Source: Aldehydirespirator sp028819505 (lineage in GTDB: Bacteria; Actinomycetota; Acidimicrobiia; Acidimicrobiales; Aldehydirespiratoraceae). Taken from it: a stretch of DNA of 64,000 bases. The stretch spans positions 2,852,001 to 2,916,000 of the forward strand of contig OZ242297.1 in the NCBI GenBank assembly GCA_965207755.1, read 5' to 3'. The first letter of the stretch is position 1. Each line of letters opens with the position of its first letter. Below are positions 16,656 through 24,389 of the stretch, in pieces. The notes beneath the pieces were generated by a model, which was given only the letters and a program-made list of their open reading frames with translations, was not told the DNA's origin and did not search any database. The position numbers were made by a program, and so were the translations under genes.

Positions 16656-17501
16656 ATGAGCGACTCAGTAGGACAGTATCTCAACGAGATCGGCGCTGTC
16701 GCGCTGCTCAACGCCCAAGAGGAGCGCGAGCTCTCGCAGGCCATCGAGCGCGGCGTCGAGGCCCGTCTCCGCAAGGAGGAGGGCGAGACCGGCCGCGAGA
16801 TCAACAGGGCGATCCGCGAGGCCGCCGCAGCCAAGGACCGCTTCATCCGGGCCAACCTGCGCCTGGTGGTCAGCGTGGCCCGCCGCTATCCCCTGCCCCC
16901 GGGCATGGAGCTGCTCGACCTCATCCAGGAGGGCAACCTCGGCCTCGAGCACGCGGTCGACAAGTTCGACTGGCGCAAGGGCTTCAAGTTCTCGACCTAC
17001 GCCACCTTCTGGATCCGCCAGTCCATCGGACGGGCCCTCGACCAGAAGGCCAGCCTGGTCCGGCTGCCCGGCGACCGGTCGGCGTCGCTGCGCGCCGCGC
17101 TGCGCCAGGTTTCCGGCGACGGCGACGAGCTCGACGACGACCACGCCCGGCTGCACCGGCTCACCACCCCCACCTCGCTCGACCGCACCATCGGCGACGA
17201 CGACAGCAACGAGCTCATCGACCTGCTGCCCGACGCCAACCCGGGACCCGAGCTCGAGGTGATGGCCAAGGCCGAGGAGGAGATGGTGACCGGACTGCTC
17301 GACATCCTCGAGCCCCGGGCCAAGTACGCGGTCGAGCAGCGCTTCGGGCTCTCCGACGGCATCAAGCGCTCCTACCGAGAGGTGGGCGAGGAGCTGGGCG
17401 TCACCGCCGAGGCCGCCCGCCGCCTGGTGAAGCGCGCCATCAACGCCGTGCGCGAGCACGCCGAGGAGCTGAGCCTGGCCGAGACGGTCGACGCGGCCTG
17501 A
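16656..17501 (+). CDS. RNA polymerase sigma factor, sigma-70 group (primary-like, short)
   Basis: 281 aa from the ATG at 16656, preceded by AGGTGA seven bases upstream. Region 1.2 (SVGQYLNEIGAVALLNAQEE), region 2 (NLRLVVSVARRYPLPPGMEL, then LLDLIQEGNLGLEHAVDKFD, KFSTYATFWIRQSIGRALDQ), region 3, and region 4 with a helix-turn-helix (REVGEELGVTAEAARRLVKR) are all present; region 1.1 and the long non-conserved insert are missing. This suits a group 2 or SigB-like factor rather than the principal sigma. It has its own strong promoter and a ~120-nt leader, and is followed 7 bp later by DAHP synthase, suggesting co-transcription with an anabolic gene. Confidence 0.88.
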   Translation: MSDSVGQYLNEIGAVALLNAQEERELSQAIERGVEARLRKEEGETGREINRAIREAAAAKDRFIRANLRLVVSVARRYPLPPGMELLDLIQEGNLGLEHAVDKFDWRKGFKFSTYATFWIRQSIGRALDQKASLVRLPGDRSASLRAALRQVSGDGDELDDDHARLHRLTTPTSLDRTIGDDDSNELIDLLPDANPGPELEVMAKAEEEMVTGLLDILEPRAKYAVEQRFGLSDGIKRSYREVGEELGVTAEAARRLVKRAINAVREHAEELSLAETVDAA

Positions 17502-17508
17502 GCATGCG

Positions 17509-18885
17509 ATGACCGGCGAAGACCTGACCCTTTTCGCCGGCGGCAGCACTTGGTCGCCCTCGTCCTGGAGGGCCAAGCCCGCCAAGCATCAGCCGGCCTG
17601 GCCCGACCAGGCCGAGCTCGAGCAGGCTGCCAAGGCCCTGTGCGACCTGCCCCCGCTGGTGTTCGCGGGCGAGGCCCGGGCCCTGACCGGGCTGCTGGGC
17701 CGGGTGGCCAACGGCGAGGCGTTCCTGCTCCAGGCCGGCGACTGCGCCGAGTCGTTCGACTCGTCGGCCGACTCGATTCGCGACAAGCTGCGGGTGATCC
17801 TGCAGATGGCCATCGTGCTGACCTACTCCGGCGGCGTGCCGCTGGTGAAGGTGGGCCGCATCGCGGGGCAGTTCGCCAAGCCCCGGTCCAGCCCCACCGA
17901 GACCGTCGGCGAGGTGGAGCTGACGTCGTTCCTGGGCCACATGGTCAACGACATCGGCTTCAGCGAGGCCGAGCGGCTGCCCGACCCTCGCCGGCTCTTG
18001 ACCGCCTACCACCGGGCCGCGTCCACGCTGAACCTGCTCCGGGCCTTCACCCGGGGCGGCTACGCCGACCTGTCGCAGGTGTCGAGCTGGAACCGCGAGT
18101 TCGTGGCCACCTCGCCGGCGGGACGGCGGTACTCGCAGATGGCCGACGAGATCGACCGGGCCCTGCGGTTCATGACCGCCTGCGGGGTGACCACGGCCAA
18201 CACGCCGCAGCTCCACGAGGTCGAGTTCTACACCAGCCATGAGGCCCTGGTGCTCGACTTCGAGGAGGCCCTGACCCGGGTGGACTCGCTGACGGGCGAC
18301 ACCTACGACTGCTCGGCCCACATGCTGTGGATCGGCGAGCGGACCCGCCAGCTCGACGGCGCCCACGTGGAGTTCCTGCGGGGCGTGCACAACCCGCTCG
18401 GCTGCAAGATCGGGCCCACCGCCACCCCTGACGAGGTGCTCGCCCTGTGCGAGGTGCTCAACCCCCGGCGCATTCCCGGGCGGCTGACCTTCATCACCAG
18501 GATGGGCGCCGACAGGATCGAGGCGCTGCTACCGCCGCTGCTGCGGGCCGTGCGCGACTCGGGGCATCCGGCGGCTTGGGCGTGCGATCCGATGCACGGC
18601 AACACATACACGTCGACCTCGGGGCGCAAGACCCGCGACTTCGACCACGTGCTGGCCGAGATCAGCGGCTTCTTCGCGGCCCACCACGCCTGCGGGACAT
18701 GGCCCGGGGGGGTGCACGTGGAGCTGACCGGCGACGCGGTGACCGAGTGCGTCGGCGGCGCCGACGACATCAGCCACGAGGACCTCGAGCAGGCCTTCGA
18801 GACGCTGTGCGACCCCCGCCTCAACGGCCGCCAGTCGGTGGACCTAGCCTTCCGCGTGGCCGAGATGCTCTCCGACCGCCGCTGA
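17509..18885 (+). CDS. aroG: Class II 3-deoxy-D-arabino-heptulosonate 7-phosphate synthase
   Basis: 458 aa, the plant/actinobacterial class II DAHP synthase. It condenses phosphoenolpyruvate and erythrose 4-phosphate at the entry of the shikimate pathway. Recognisable segments: LLQAGDCAESFD (metal Cys), VKVGRIAGQFAKPRS, LWIGERTRQLDGAHVEFLRG, NPLGCKIGPTATPDE, WACDPMHGNT and GGVHVELTGDAVTECVGG. The start lies 7 bp after the sigma-factor stop with no clear Shine-Dalgarno, so it probably relies on the sigma-factor transcript and translational re-initiation. Linking an aromatic-synthesis gene to a sigma factor is an uncommon order. Confidence 0.95.
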   Translation: MTGEDLTLFAGGSTWSPSSWRAKPAKHQPAWPDQAELEQAAKALCDLPPLVFAGEARALTGLLGRVANGEAFLLQAGDCAESFDSSADSIRDKLRVILQMAIVLTYSGGVPLVKVGRIAGQFAKPRSSPTETVGEVELTSFLGHMVNDIGFSEAERLPDPRRLLTAYHRAASTLNLLRAFTRGGYADLSQVSSWNREFVATSPAGRRYSQMADEIDRALRFMTACGVTTANTPQLHEVEFYTSHEALVLDFEEALTRVDSLTGDTYDCSAHMLWIGERTRQLDGAHVEFLRGVHNPLGCKIGPTATPDEVLALCEVLNPRRIPGRLTFITRMGADRIEALLPPLLRAVRDSGHPAAWACDPMHGNTYTSTSGRKTRDFDHVLAEISGFFAAHHACGTWPGGVHVELTGDAVTECVGGADDISHEDLEQAFETLCDPRLNGRQSVDLAFRVAEMLSDRR

Positions 18886-18931
18886 GCCCTGCCCCGGCGC
18901 TCCACGGCGTCTGCCGGACCCCTCCCTGCTG

Positions 18932-19012
18932 CTACTGGCTAGCCAAACCCTTGACCGCCTTGATGAGGTCGCCGGCGTTGTCGATTCCGTCTCTCACCGC
19001 GTCCTGCGACAT
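18932..19012 (-). CDS. Possible small protein (26 aa)
   Basis: ATG at 19012 with AGAGG about 8 nt upstream, reading MSQDAVRDGIDNAGDLIKAV and six further residues to a TAG. The peptide is amphipathic and charged. It converges with the DAHP synthase gene in a 251-bp gap that otherwise holds nothing recognised. It may be a real small protein or chance; only conservation would tell. Confidence 0.25.
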   Translation of the reverse strand: MSQDAVRDGIDNAGDLIKAVKGLASQ

Positions 19013-19136
19013 ACATGACCTCTGGCATGCTGGCTCTCCCTCATGCATCCAAGCTGTTCTATGCTGCCCTGCCTGATCCTAGGCGCGGCGGATCGGGGCT
19101 ATGGTGGGAGCGCCCGAATGCCGGTTGGGAGGAAGC

Positions 19137-19748
19137 GTGCGAGTCATCGTGTTCGGGGCGACCGGGAAGACGGGACGACACGTCGTGCGGCTGGCTCTGG
19201 AGCACGGTCATGAGGTCACCGCCTTCGGGCGGTCCGCGGACAGGCTCGACCCCCAGCCCGGCTTGATCGTGTTCAAGGGCGACGTGCTCGATTCAGGCGC
19301 GGTCGGCGCCGCGGTCGAGGGCTGCGACGGCGCGGTCATCTGCCTCGGCAGCGCCGGCCTGCGCGACGCCACGACCCTCGCCGACGGCACGGCCAACATC
19401 GTGGTCGCCGCCGAAGGCTGCGGCGTCGGCCGCCTAGTCGTGCTGTCGGCGGCCGGGGTGGGCGACAGCTGGGCCCAGATCCCGTGGAGCTCGCGGCTGC
19501 TGTTCAAGACGATGCTGCGCAACATCATCGCCGACCACCGCGCCCAGGAGGCCGTCGTCGAGCGCAGCGGTGCCGACTGGACCATCGTCCGCTCGGCCGT
19601 CCTCACCGACAAGCCCGCCACGGGCTCGGTGACCGCCACCAAGACCGGCCCGACCCGCCGGATCAGCCGGGCCGACCTGGCCGGCTACCTCGTCGACCAG
19701 CTGTCCGACGATTCGCTGACCCGCCAAACCATCTCCGTCACCAACTGA
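19137..19748 (+). CDS. NAD(P)-binding SDR-like protein (NmrA/atypical SDR family)
   Basis: 203 aa from a GTG preceded by GGGAGG at 5 nt. N-terminal Rossmann motif VIVFGATGKTGRHVVRLAL (GxxGxxG), a beta-strand/DV segment (FKGDVLDSG), LVVLSAAGVG, and the C-terminal WTIVRSAVLTD segment are typical of atypical SDRs related to NmrA and BVR-B. They bind NAD(P)H and act as reductases or redox sensors; the Tyr-x3-Lys of classical SDRs is not seen. A single gene, substrate unknown. Confidence 0.85.
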   Translation: MRVIVFGATGKTGRHVVRLALEHGHEVTAFGRSADRLDPQPGLIVFKGDVLDSGAVGAAVEGCDGAVICLGSAGLRDATTLADGTANIVVAAEGCGVGRLVVLSAAGVGDSWAQIPWSSRLLFKTMLRNIIADHRAQEAVVERSGADWTIVRSAVLTDKPATGSVTATKTGPTRRISRADLAGYLVDQLSDDSLTRQTISVTN

Positions 19749-19976
19749 GCATCCACAGCCGCGGCAGGCACCCGCTCGCAAGCGTCGACCCGACCCGCCC
19801 CGCCGCGGGCCCATAGCGAACGGCACGCAGTCACGGCAGGATTTCGTGGGTTCCGCAACGGTGCCAGCGGATGTGGATCAGTCCGGGTCGCTCCGACGAG
19901 CCGATGGAGAATGTCGCCCTCCCAGAACAGTCCAGATGTCATCCAGGAGCCCCACCCGCTGAACGGTAAGGCACTC

Positions 19977-20008
19977 TAAATCTATTTACAACTTGGTAGA
20001 TAAATTTA
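19977..20008. terminator. AT-rich imperfect hairpin downstream of the VWA gene
   Basis: Arms TAAATCTATTTAC (19977-19989) and GTAGATAAATTTA (19996-20008) match at 11 of 13 positions around a 6-nt loop. It lies just past the minus-strand VWA stop (20027), inside a short A/T island that contrasts with the surroundings. It could terminate the MoxR-VWA transcript, but a G/C-rich stem plus U-run is absent, so this is tentative. The rest of 19749-20026 shows nothing recognisable. Confidence 0.4.
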
Positions 20009-20026
20009 GTTCCTTTATATGTCTAA

Positions 20027-21499
20027 CTACGCCAGGCGGTCTACGAAGGCATCCAGCTGGCGCAGGTTGCGGACCTCGAATACGCCGTCGCAGTGGGGGG
20101 CGTACTCCCCCACGATCGAGTCGCCGGTGTCCCAGTAGCTGCGGGGCTCCGGGTTGAGCCAGAACACGTGGCGGGCCTTCTCCTGGAGGGCTTTGACGAT
20201 CCAGCTCTCGGGGGCGTGGTAGTTGTTGCGGGCGTCGCCGAGGATCAGCACGGTCGTCCGGGGACCGACGTCGTTGCCGTAGTGGTCCCAGAACACCCCG
20301 AGGGCGTGGCCGTAGTCGGAGTGGCCGTCCACCCAGACCACGTCGGCCTCGGTGTTCACCCGGTGGACCGCCTCCGCGATGTCGTCGGTGCCCTCGAAGT
20401 ACTGGGTCACCTCGTCGAGCCCGTCGATGAAGACGAACGACCGCACCTTCGAGAACTGGCTGGATATGGCGTACACCAGGTGCAGCGTGAAGCGGGCGAA
20501 GGCGGCCACCGACCCCGACACGTCGGCCACCACCATGATGTCGGGCTTGTGAGGGCGGGGGTGGCGGAACTTCGGCTCCACCGGCACGCCCCCGTACGAC
20601 AGCGAGTGCCTGACCGTGGAGCGGAAGTCGAGCGGCCCGGACCGCCCGTGGCGGCGCTTGCGGACCAGCCGGGCGGCCAGCTTGCGGGTCAGCGGGTAGA
20701 TGGCCTTGCGGAGGCTGGCCATCTCCTCGCGTGAGGCGTGCATGAAGTCGATGTCGGACGGCAGCGGCTTGCGCAGCGTCTTGGCCATGGCCTCGACTCC
20801 CCGGTCGGCCACCAGCCGGCGCCGGATCTCCGCTTCGATCTGGCGTTTGAGCTCGGCGATGCGCAGCTCGTAGGTGTCGCGCCGCAGGCGCATCTCGAAG
20901 TCGTCGACGTCGCCCTCGGTCTCCTGGTCGACGTCCATGAGACGCTCCAGCACGCCCTCGAGGTCGAGGTTGCGCAGCGTGCGGTACAGGTAGTAGGTGC
21001 CGCCGACGGGACGGCCCGGTTCCATCCCCGCATAGCGGCGGACGGCTTGGCGGGCCGCGGCCCGGATCATCTCGACATCGCCCCGCATCAGGGCCCGGTA
21101 GAGCATCTCGGCCAGCTCTTCGGGGCTGAGCATGTCGCCGGAGGAGCCCCGGTCGCTCTCGGCGGCGATCTCGCCGTCGGCGTCGTCGGTGAGGTCCTCC
21201 AGATCGTCCGCGGTGATCTCGTACTGCGCCCCCCTCAGGGAGAAGTAGACCTCGAAGACGGTCTCGAACGCCTTCCAGTGGGCCTGGTTCTTGACCAGCG
21301 TGGCGGCCAGGGCGTACTTGAAGGTGTCGCGGTCCTCGACCGGGATGTGCTTGACCGCCTCCATGGCGTCGAGGTTCTCGGTGAGGCTGGCGGGGATGCC
21401 GACGGCCCGCAGCTCCGCGATGAATCCGTTGAGCAGGTCCAGCAGCGGGTCCCCCGCCTCGGCCGGGAGCGTGGGGAGGTCGGTCTCGGCGGCGGTCAC
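20027..21499 (-). CDS. VWA domain-containing CoxE-like protein
   Basis: 490 aa. The C-terminal von Willebrand A domain carries the MIDAS motif DVSGSVAAF, followed by the Thr/Asp region (VWVDGHSDYGHALG, VLILGDARNN) and ends in NPEPRSYWDTGDS, a CoxE-like signature. The N-terminal ~280 residues are charged and helical (YRALMRGDVEMIRAAARQAV). Such proteins pair with MoxR-type AAA+ ATPases as metal-insertion or complex-remodelling chaperones. The partner ATPase gene lies 90 bp upstream on the same strand, supporting a two-gene operon. No molybdenum hydroxylase genes are present in the window, so the client is unknown. Confidence 0.88.
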   Translation of the reverse strand: MTAAETDLPTLPAEAGDPLLDLLNGFIAELRAVGIPASLTENLDAMEAVKHIPVEDRDTFKYALAATLVKNQAHWKAFETVFEVYFSLRGAQYEITADDLEDLTDDADGEIAAESDRGSSGDMLSPEELAEMLYRALMRGDVEMIRAAARQAVRRYAGMEPGRPVGGTYYLYRTLRNLDLEGVLERLMDVDQETEGDVDDFEMRLRRDTYELRIAELKRQIEAEIRRRLVADRGVEAMAKTLRKPLPSDIDFMHASREEMASLRKAIYPLTRKLAARLVRKRRHGRSGPLDFRSTVRHSLSYGGVPVEPKFRHPRPHKPDIMVVADVSGSVAAFARFTLHLVYAISSQFSKVRSFVFIDGLDEVTQYFEGTDDIAEAVHRVNTEADVVWVDGHSDYGHALGVFWDHYGNDVGPRTTVLILGDARNNYHAPESWIVKALQEKARHVFWLNPEPRSYWDTGDSIVGEYAPHCDGVFEVRNLRQLDAFVDRLA

Positions 21500-21589
21500 G
21501 GCTCGGCGACGAACGATGTCACGGCTCAGCGACCGAACAATAATGAGTTAAGCACCACAGAGGTGGTCAACCCATTGAAGTTCGGCGGC

Positions 21590-22471
21590 TCACGGCTCGA
21601 GGCCCTCGACGGTCGCCAGCTCCTTGCCCGCCCGGGTGATGTCGCTCTGGTACTTGAGCAGGATGTTGATCGTCTCCGCGGCCACGTCGGCATCGACGTG
21701 CTGCACTCCGAGCAGCACGAGGGTGCGGGCCCAGTCGAGAGTCTCCGACACCGACGGCGGCTTCTTGAGCTCCAGCCGCCGGATCGAGCGGACAACCCGG
21801 GCCACCTGGTCGGCCAGGTTCTCGGTTATGTCGGGGACCTTGGCCAGCACGATCTCCTTCTCCCGCTCCATCGACGGGTAGTCGATGTGCAGGTACAGGC
21901 AGCGCCGCTTGAGGGCCTCGCTCAGCTCGCGGGTGTTGTTGGAGGTGAGGAACACCAGCGGCACCTGCACCGCCTCCATGGTGCCCAGCTCCGGGATCGA
22001 CACCTGGTACTCGCTGAGGATCTCCAGCAGCAGGGCCTCGGTCTCCACCTCGACCCGGTCGACCTCGTCGATCAGCAGCACGATCGGGTCGGTGGCCCTG
22101 ATGGCCTCCAGCAGCGGCCGGGTCAGCAGGAACTCGTCGGAGAAGATGTCGGTGGAGATGTTGTCCCATTCCACGTCGGCCTCGCGCTCGGTCTGGATGC
22201 GCAGCAGCTGCTTCTTGTAGTTCCACTCGTAGAGCGCCCTGGCCTCGTCGAGGCCCTCGTAGCACTGCAGGCGGATGAGCCGGCTGCCGGTGATCTCGGC
22301 CACGCTCTTGGCCAGCTGCGTCTTGCCGGTGCCGGCCGGGCCCTCCACCAGCACGGGCTTGTCGAGGCGGTCGGCCAGGTAGACCACTCCGGCCAGGCCG
22401 GAGTCGCAGAGGTAATCGACCTTGGAGAGGCCCTCACGGACCGCGTCGACGTCGGTGAAGCGGTGCGACAC
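21590..22471 (-). CDS. MoxR-family AAA+ ATPase
   Basis: 293 aa. Walker A GPAGTGKT (44-51), Walker B VLLIDEVDR (Asp135-Glu136), sensor-1 region FLTSNNTRELSEALKRRC with the arginine-finger segment, and a C-terminal lid helix region. MoxR ATPases remodel protein complexes together with a VWA partner, here encoded immediately downstream. The pair sits right after proA (24 bp), which may place all three in one transcript. The resemblance is closest to the CoxD/MoxR subgroup. Confidence 0.92.
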   Translation of the reverse strand: MSHRFTDVDAVREGLSKVDYLCDSGLAGVVYLADRLDKPVLVEGPAGTGKTQLAKSVAEITGSRLIRLQCYEGLDEARALYEWNYKKQLLRIQTEREADVEWDNISTDIFSDEFLLTRPLLEAIRATDPIVLLIDEVDRVEVETEALLLEILSEYQVSIPELGTMEAVQVPLVFLTSNNTRELSEALKRRCLYLHIDYPSMEREKEIVLAKVPDITENLADQVARVVRSIRRLELKKPPSVSETLDWARTLVLLGVQHVDADVAAETINILLKYQSDITRAGKELATVEGLEP

Positions 22472-22495
22472 TTGCGATCAGTCCCCGGTGGGCCG

Positions 22496-23824
22496 CTAAC
22501 GGACGTGGCCTTCGCCGCGCACGACGAACTTGAGGGTGGTCAACTGGTCGAGACCCATGGGGCCCCGGGCGTGGAGCTTCTGGGTGCTGATCCCGATCTC
22601 GGCGCCGAAGCCGAACTCCTCGCCGTCCACGAACCGGGTGGACGCGTTGACCAGCACCGCGGCCGCGTCGACCTCGGTGGTGAACCGGTCGGCGGCCGCG
22701 ATGTCGGAGGTGATGATGGTCTCGGAGTGGCCCGACCCGTTGTCGTTCACGTGGGCGATGGCCTCGTCGAGGGTGTCGACCACCTTCACCGACATCTTGA
22801 GGTCGAGGAACTCGGTGGCGTGGTCGGTCGCGGTGGCCTGCCCCATCGACGGGACCGCCCGGCGGGCCCGCTCGTCGCCTAGCAGCTCGACGCCGTCCAG
22901 GGCGGCTGCGGCCCTGGGCAGGAACTCGTCCGCCACCGCCGAGTGGACCACCAGCGACTCCAGGGCGTTGCACACTCCCGGCCGCTGCGTCTTGCCGTTG
23001 ACGACGATGTCGAGGGCTTTGTCGAGGTCGGCGGTGGCGTCGACGTAGGCGTGGCAGTTGCCGGCGCCGTCGATCACCACGGGCACGGTGGCGTGCTCGA
23101 GGATGGATGCGATGAGCGACGGCCCGCCCCGCGGGATCAGGCAGTCGATGCAGTCGTTCTGCTGCATGAACTCCACCGCGGCGGCCCGCGACGTGTCCTC
23201 GACCAGGATGAGGGCGTCGGCGGGCAGGCCGGCTGAGTCGATTGCGTCGCGGATGGCGGCCGCGATGGCCAGGTTGGACGTGATGGCTGACGACGAGCCC
23301 CGCAGGAAGGCGGCGTTGCCCGACTTGAGGCACAGGCCGGCCGCGTCGGAGGTGACGTTGGGGCGGCTCTCGTAGATGATGGCCACCACGCCGAGGGGGA
23401 CCCGGACCCGCTCGATGCGCAGCCCGTTGGGCCGGACCCAGCCGTCGGCCACCTCGCCGATGGGGTCCTGGCGGGCCGCGATCTGCCGCAGGCCGTCGGC
23501 CATGGCCTCGATGCGGGCCGGTGACAGGCGGAGGCGGTCCACGAGTGCCGCCGGAGTGCCGTCGGCCTCCGCCCGGGCGACGTCGACGGCGTTGGCCGCG
23601 CAGATCTCGCCGGTGCGGGCCACCAGCGCGTCGGCGGCCGAGGCGAGCGCGGCGTCCTTGGCCGCGGTGGACGCGGCCGCCATCAGCCTGGAGGCGGCCT
23701 TGGCCCGGGCGGCCAGTTCGGGTACCGGTGTCACCGGCGGTTCGGGGGCCGAACCGACACCGGGCCTTGCGGTCGATCCCGACGGCGCGGCCGGCGCAGC
23801 GGCGGTGGTGACGGCACTGCTCAC
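22496..23824 (-). CDS. proA: Gamma-glutamyl phosphate reductase ProA
   Basis: 442 aa. It reduces gamma-glutamyl phosphate to glutamate semialdehyde in proline synthesis. Landmarks: PLGVVAIIYESRPNVT, KSGNAAFLRGSS, the active-site Cys in NGKTQRPGVCNALESLVVH, and EFGFGAEIGISTQKLHARGP. A ~40-residue Ala/Pro-rich N-terminal extension precedes the usual domain. In most bacteria proA directly follows proB; here ~24.5 kb separates it from proB (48371-49519) although both keep the same orientation, so an insertion between them is the simplest reading. Confidence 0.97.
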   Translation of the reverse strand: MSSAVTTAAAPAAPSGSTARPGVGSAPEPPVTPVPELAARAKAASRLMAAASTAAKDAALASAADALVARTGEICAANAVDVARAEADGTPAALVDRLRLSPARIEAMADGLRQIAARQDPIGEVADGWVRPNGLRIERVRVPLGVVAIIYESRPNVTSDAAGLCLKSGNAAFLRGSSSAITSNLAIAAAIRDAIDSAGLPADALILVEDTSRAAAVEFMQQNDCIDCLIPRGGPSLIASILEHATVPVVIDGAGNCHAYVDATADLDKALDIVVNGKTQRPGVCNALESLVVHSAVADEFLPRAAAALDGVELLGDERARRAVPSMGQATATDHATEFLDLKMSVKVVDTLDEAIAHVNDNGSGHSETIITSDIAAADRFTTEVDAAAVLVNASTRFVDGEEFGFGAEIGISTQKLHARGPMGLDQLTTLKFVVRGEGHVR

Positions 23825-23968
23825 CGTCTCAGACTACCGAGACCGGCGTGCGGCCCGTCCCCGGCCTGCGGGTCGTCGCCGCCCGTGTCCGCGAGGTTGG
23901 CGGCACTGTCCCATGTCGGCAGGCTACATGCGCCTCTGCGGCGCTCAGCCGCCAGGCCGAGTCGCTGC

Positions 23969-24025
23969 CTTCGTCTTTCGACGAAGATCATGCGCCCGGT
24001 TCAAGACTTCGTGTATATGCGAAGT
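23969..24025 (+). promoter_or_regulatory. Two HipB-type operators upstream of hipBA module 1
   Basis: Two sites share the half-site CTTCG-N8-CGAAG: 23969-23973/23982-23986 and 24007-24011/24020-24024, with starts 38 bp apart. The N8 spacing is the same as in the known E. coli HipB operators, though the half-site differs. A TATGCT -10-like box follows at 24033-24038, so the second site would cover the -35 region. This is strong evidence for autorepression of the module. Confidence 0.65.
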
Positions 24026-24089
24026 TAGGTTGTATGCTCGCTGTATTCGTCTATCAGCGATGACGAACCATCCGAGGGGAGGCGCTGCC

Positions 24090-24389
24090 GTGCATGTGAA
24101 CCCGCACCCCGTCGAGGCGCTGGGTTCGGACCTGCGGGAGATCGGCGCGCTGTCGCGTGTCTTCGCGCGCAGGCGCCGTGACCTCGGCCTCACGCAGCGA
24201 CATGTCTCGGAGGCTTGCGGGGTGTCGGTGCAGTGGCTGTCGGAGTTCGAGAACTCCAAGGGAGACTTCGGCCTCGTCCGCGTGATGCGGGTCGCTGCGG
24301 TGCTGGGGCTGTCGCTGGCGGTGCATCAGCGGCCGGTCACCGACGTCGACCTGGTGTTCGAACAGACGAGAGCGGCACCGCCACAGTGA
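24090..24389 (+). CDS. hipB: HipB-like antitoxin, XRE helix-turn-helix (module 1)
   Basis: 99 aa from a GTG at 24090, chosen because AGGGGAGG precedes it by 7 nt; an ATG at 24060 would add ten residues. XRE-type HTH: RRDLGLTQRHVSEACGVSVQ then WLSEFENSKGDFGLVRVMRV. HipB-type proteins bind operator DNA and neutralise the HipA kinase. The stop overlaps the hipA start as GTGA (24386-24389). Two CTTCG-N8-CGAAG sites upstream are its likely operators. Confidence 0.85.
   Translation: MHVNPHPVEALGSDLREIGALSRVFARRRRDLGLTQRHVSEACGVSVQWLSEFENSKGDFGLVRVMRVAAVLGLSLAVHQRPVTDVDLVFEQTRAAPPQ

Noticed and set aside
20738..22882. 714-codon plus-strand frame over the VWA, MoxR and proA genes
   Set aside because: Typical high-GC antisense frame spanning three well-supported minus-strand genes.
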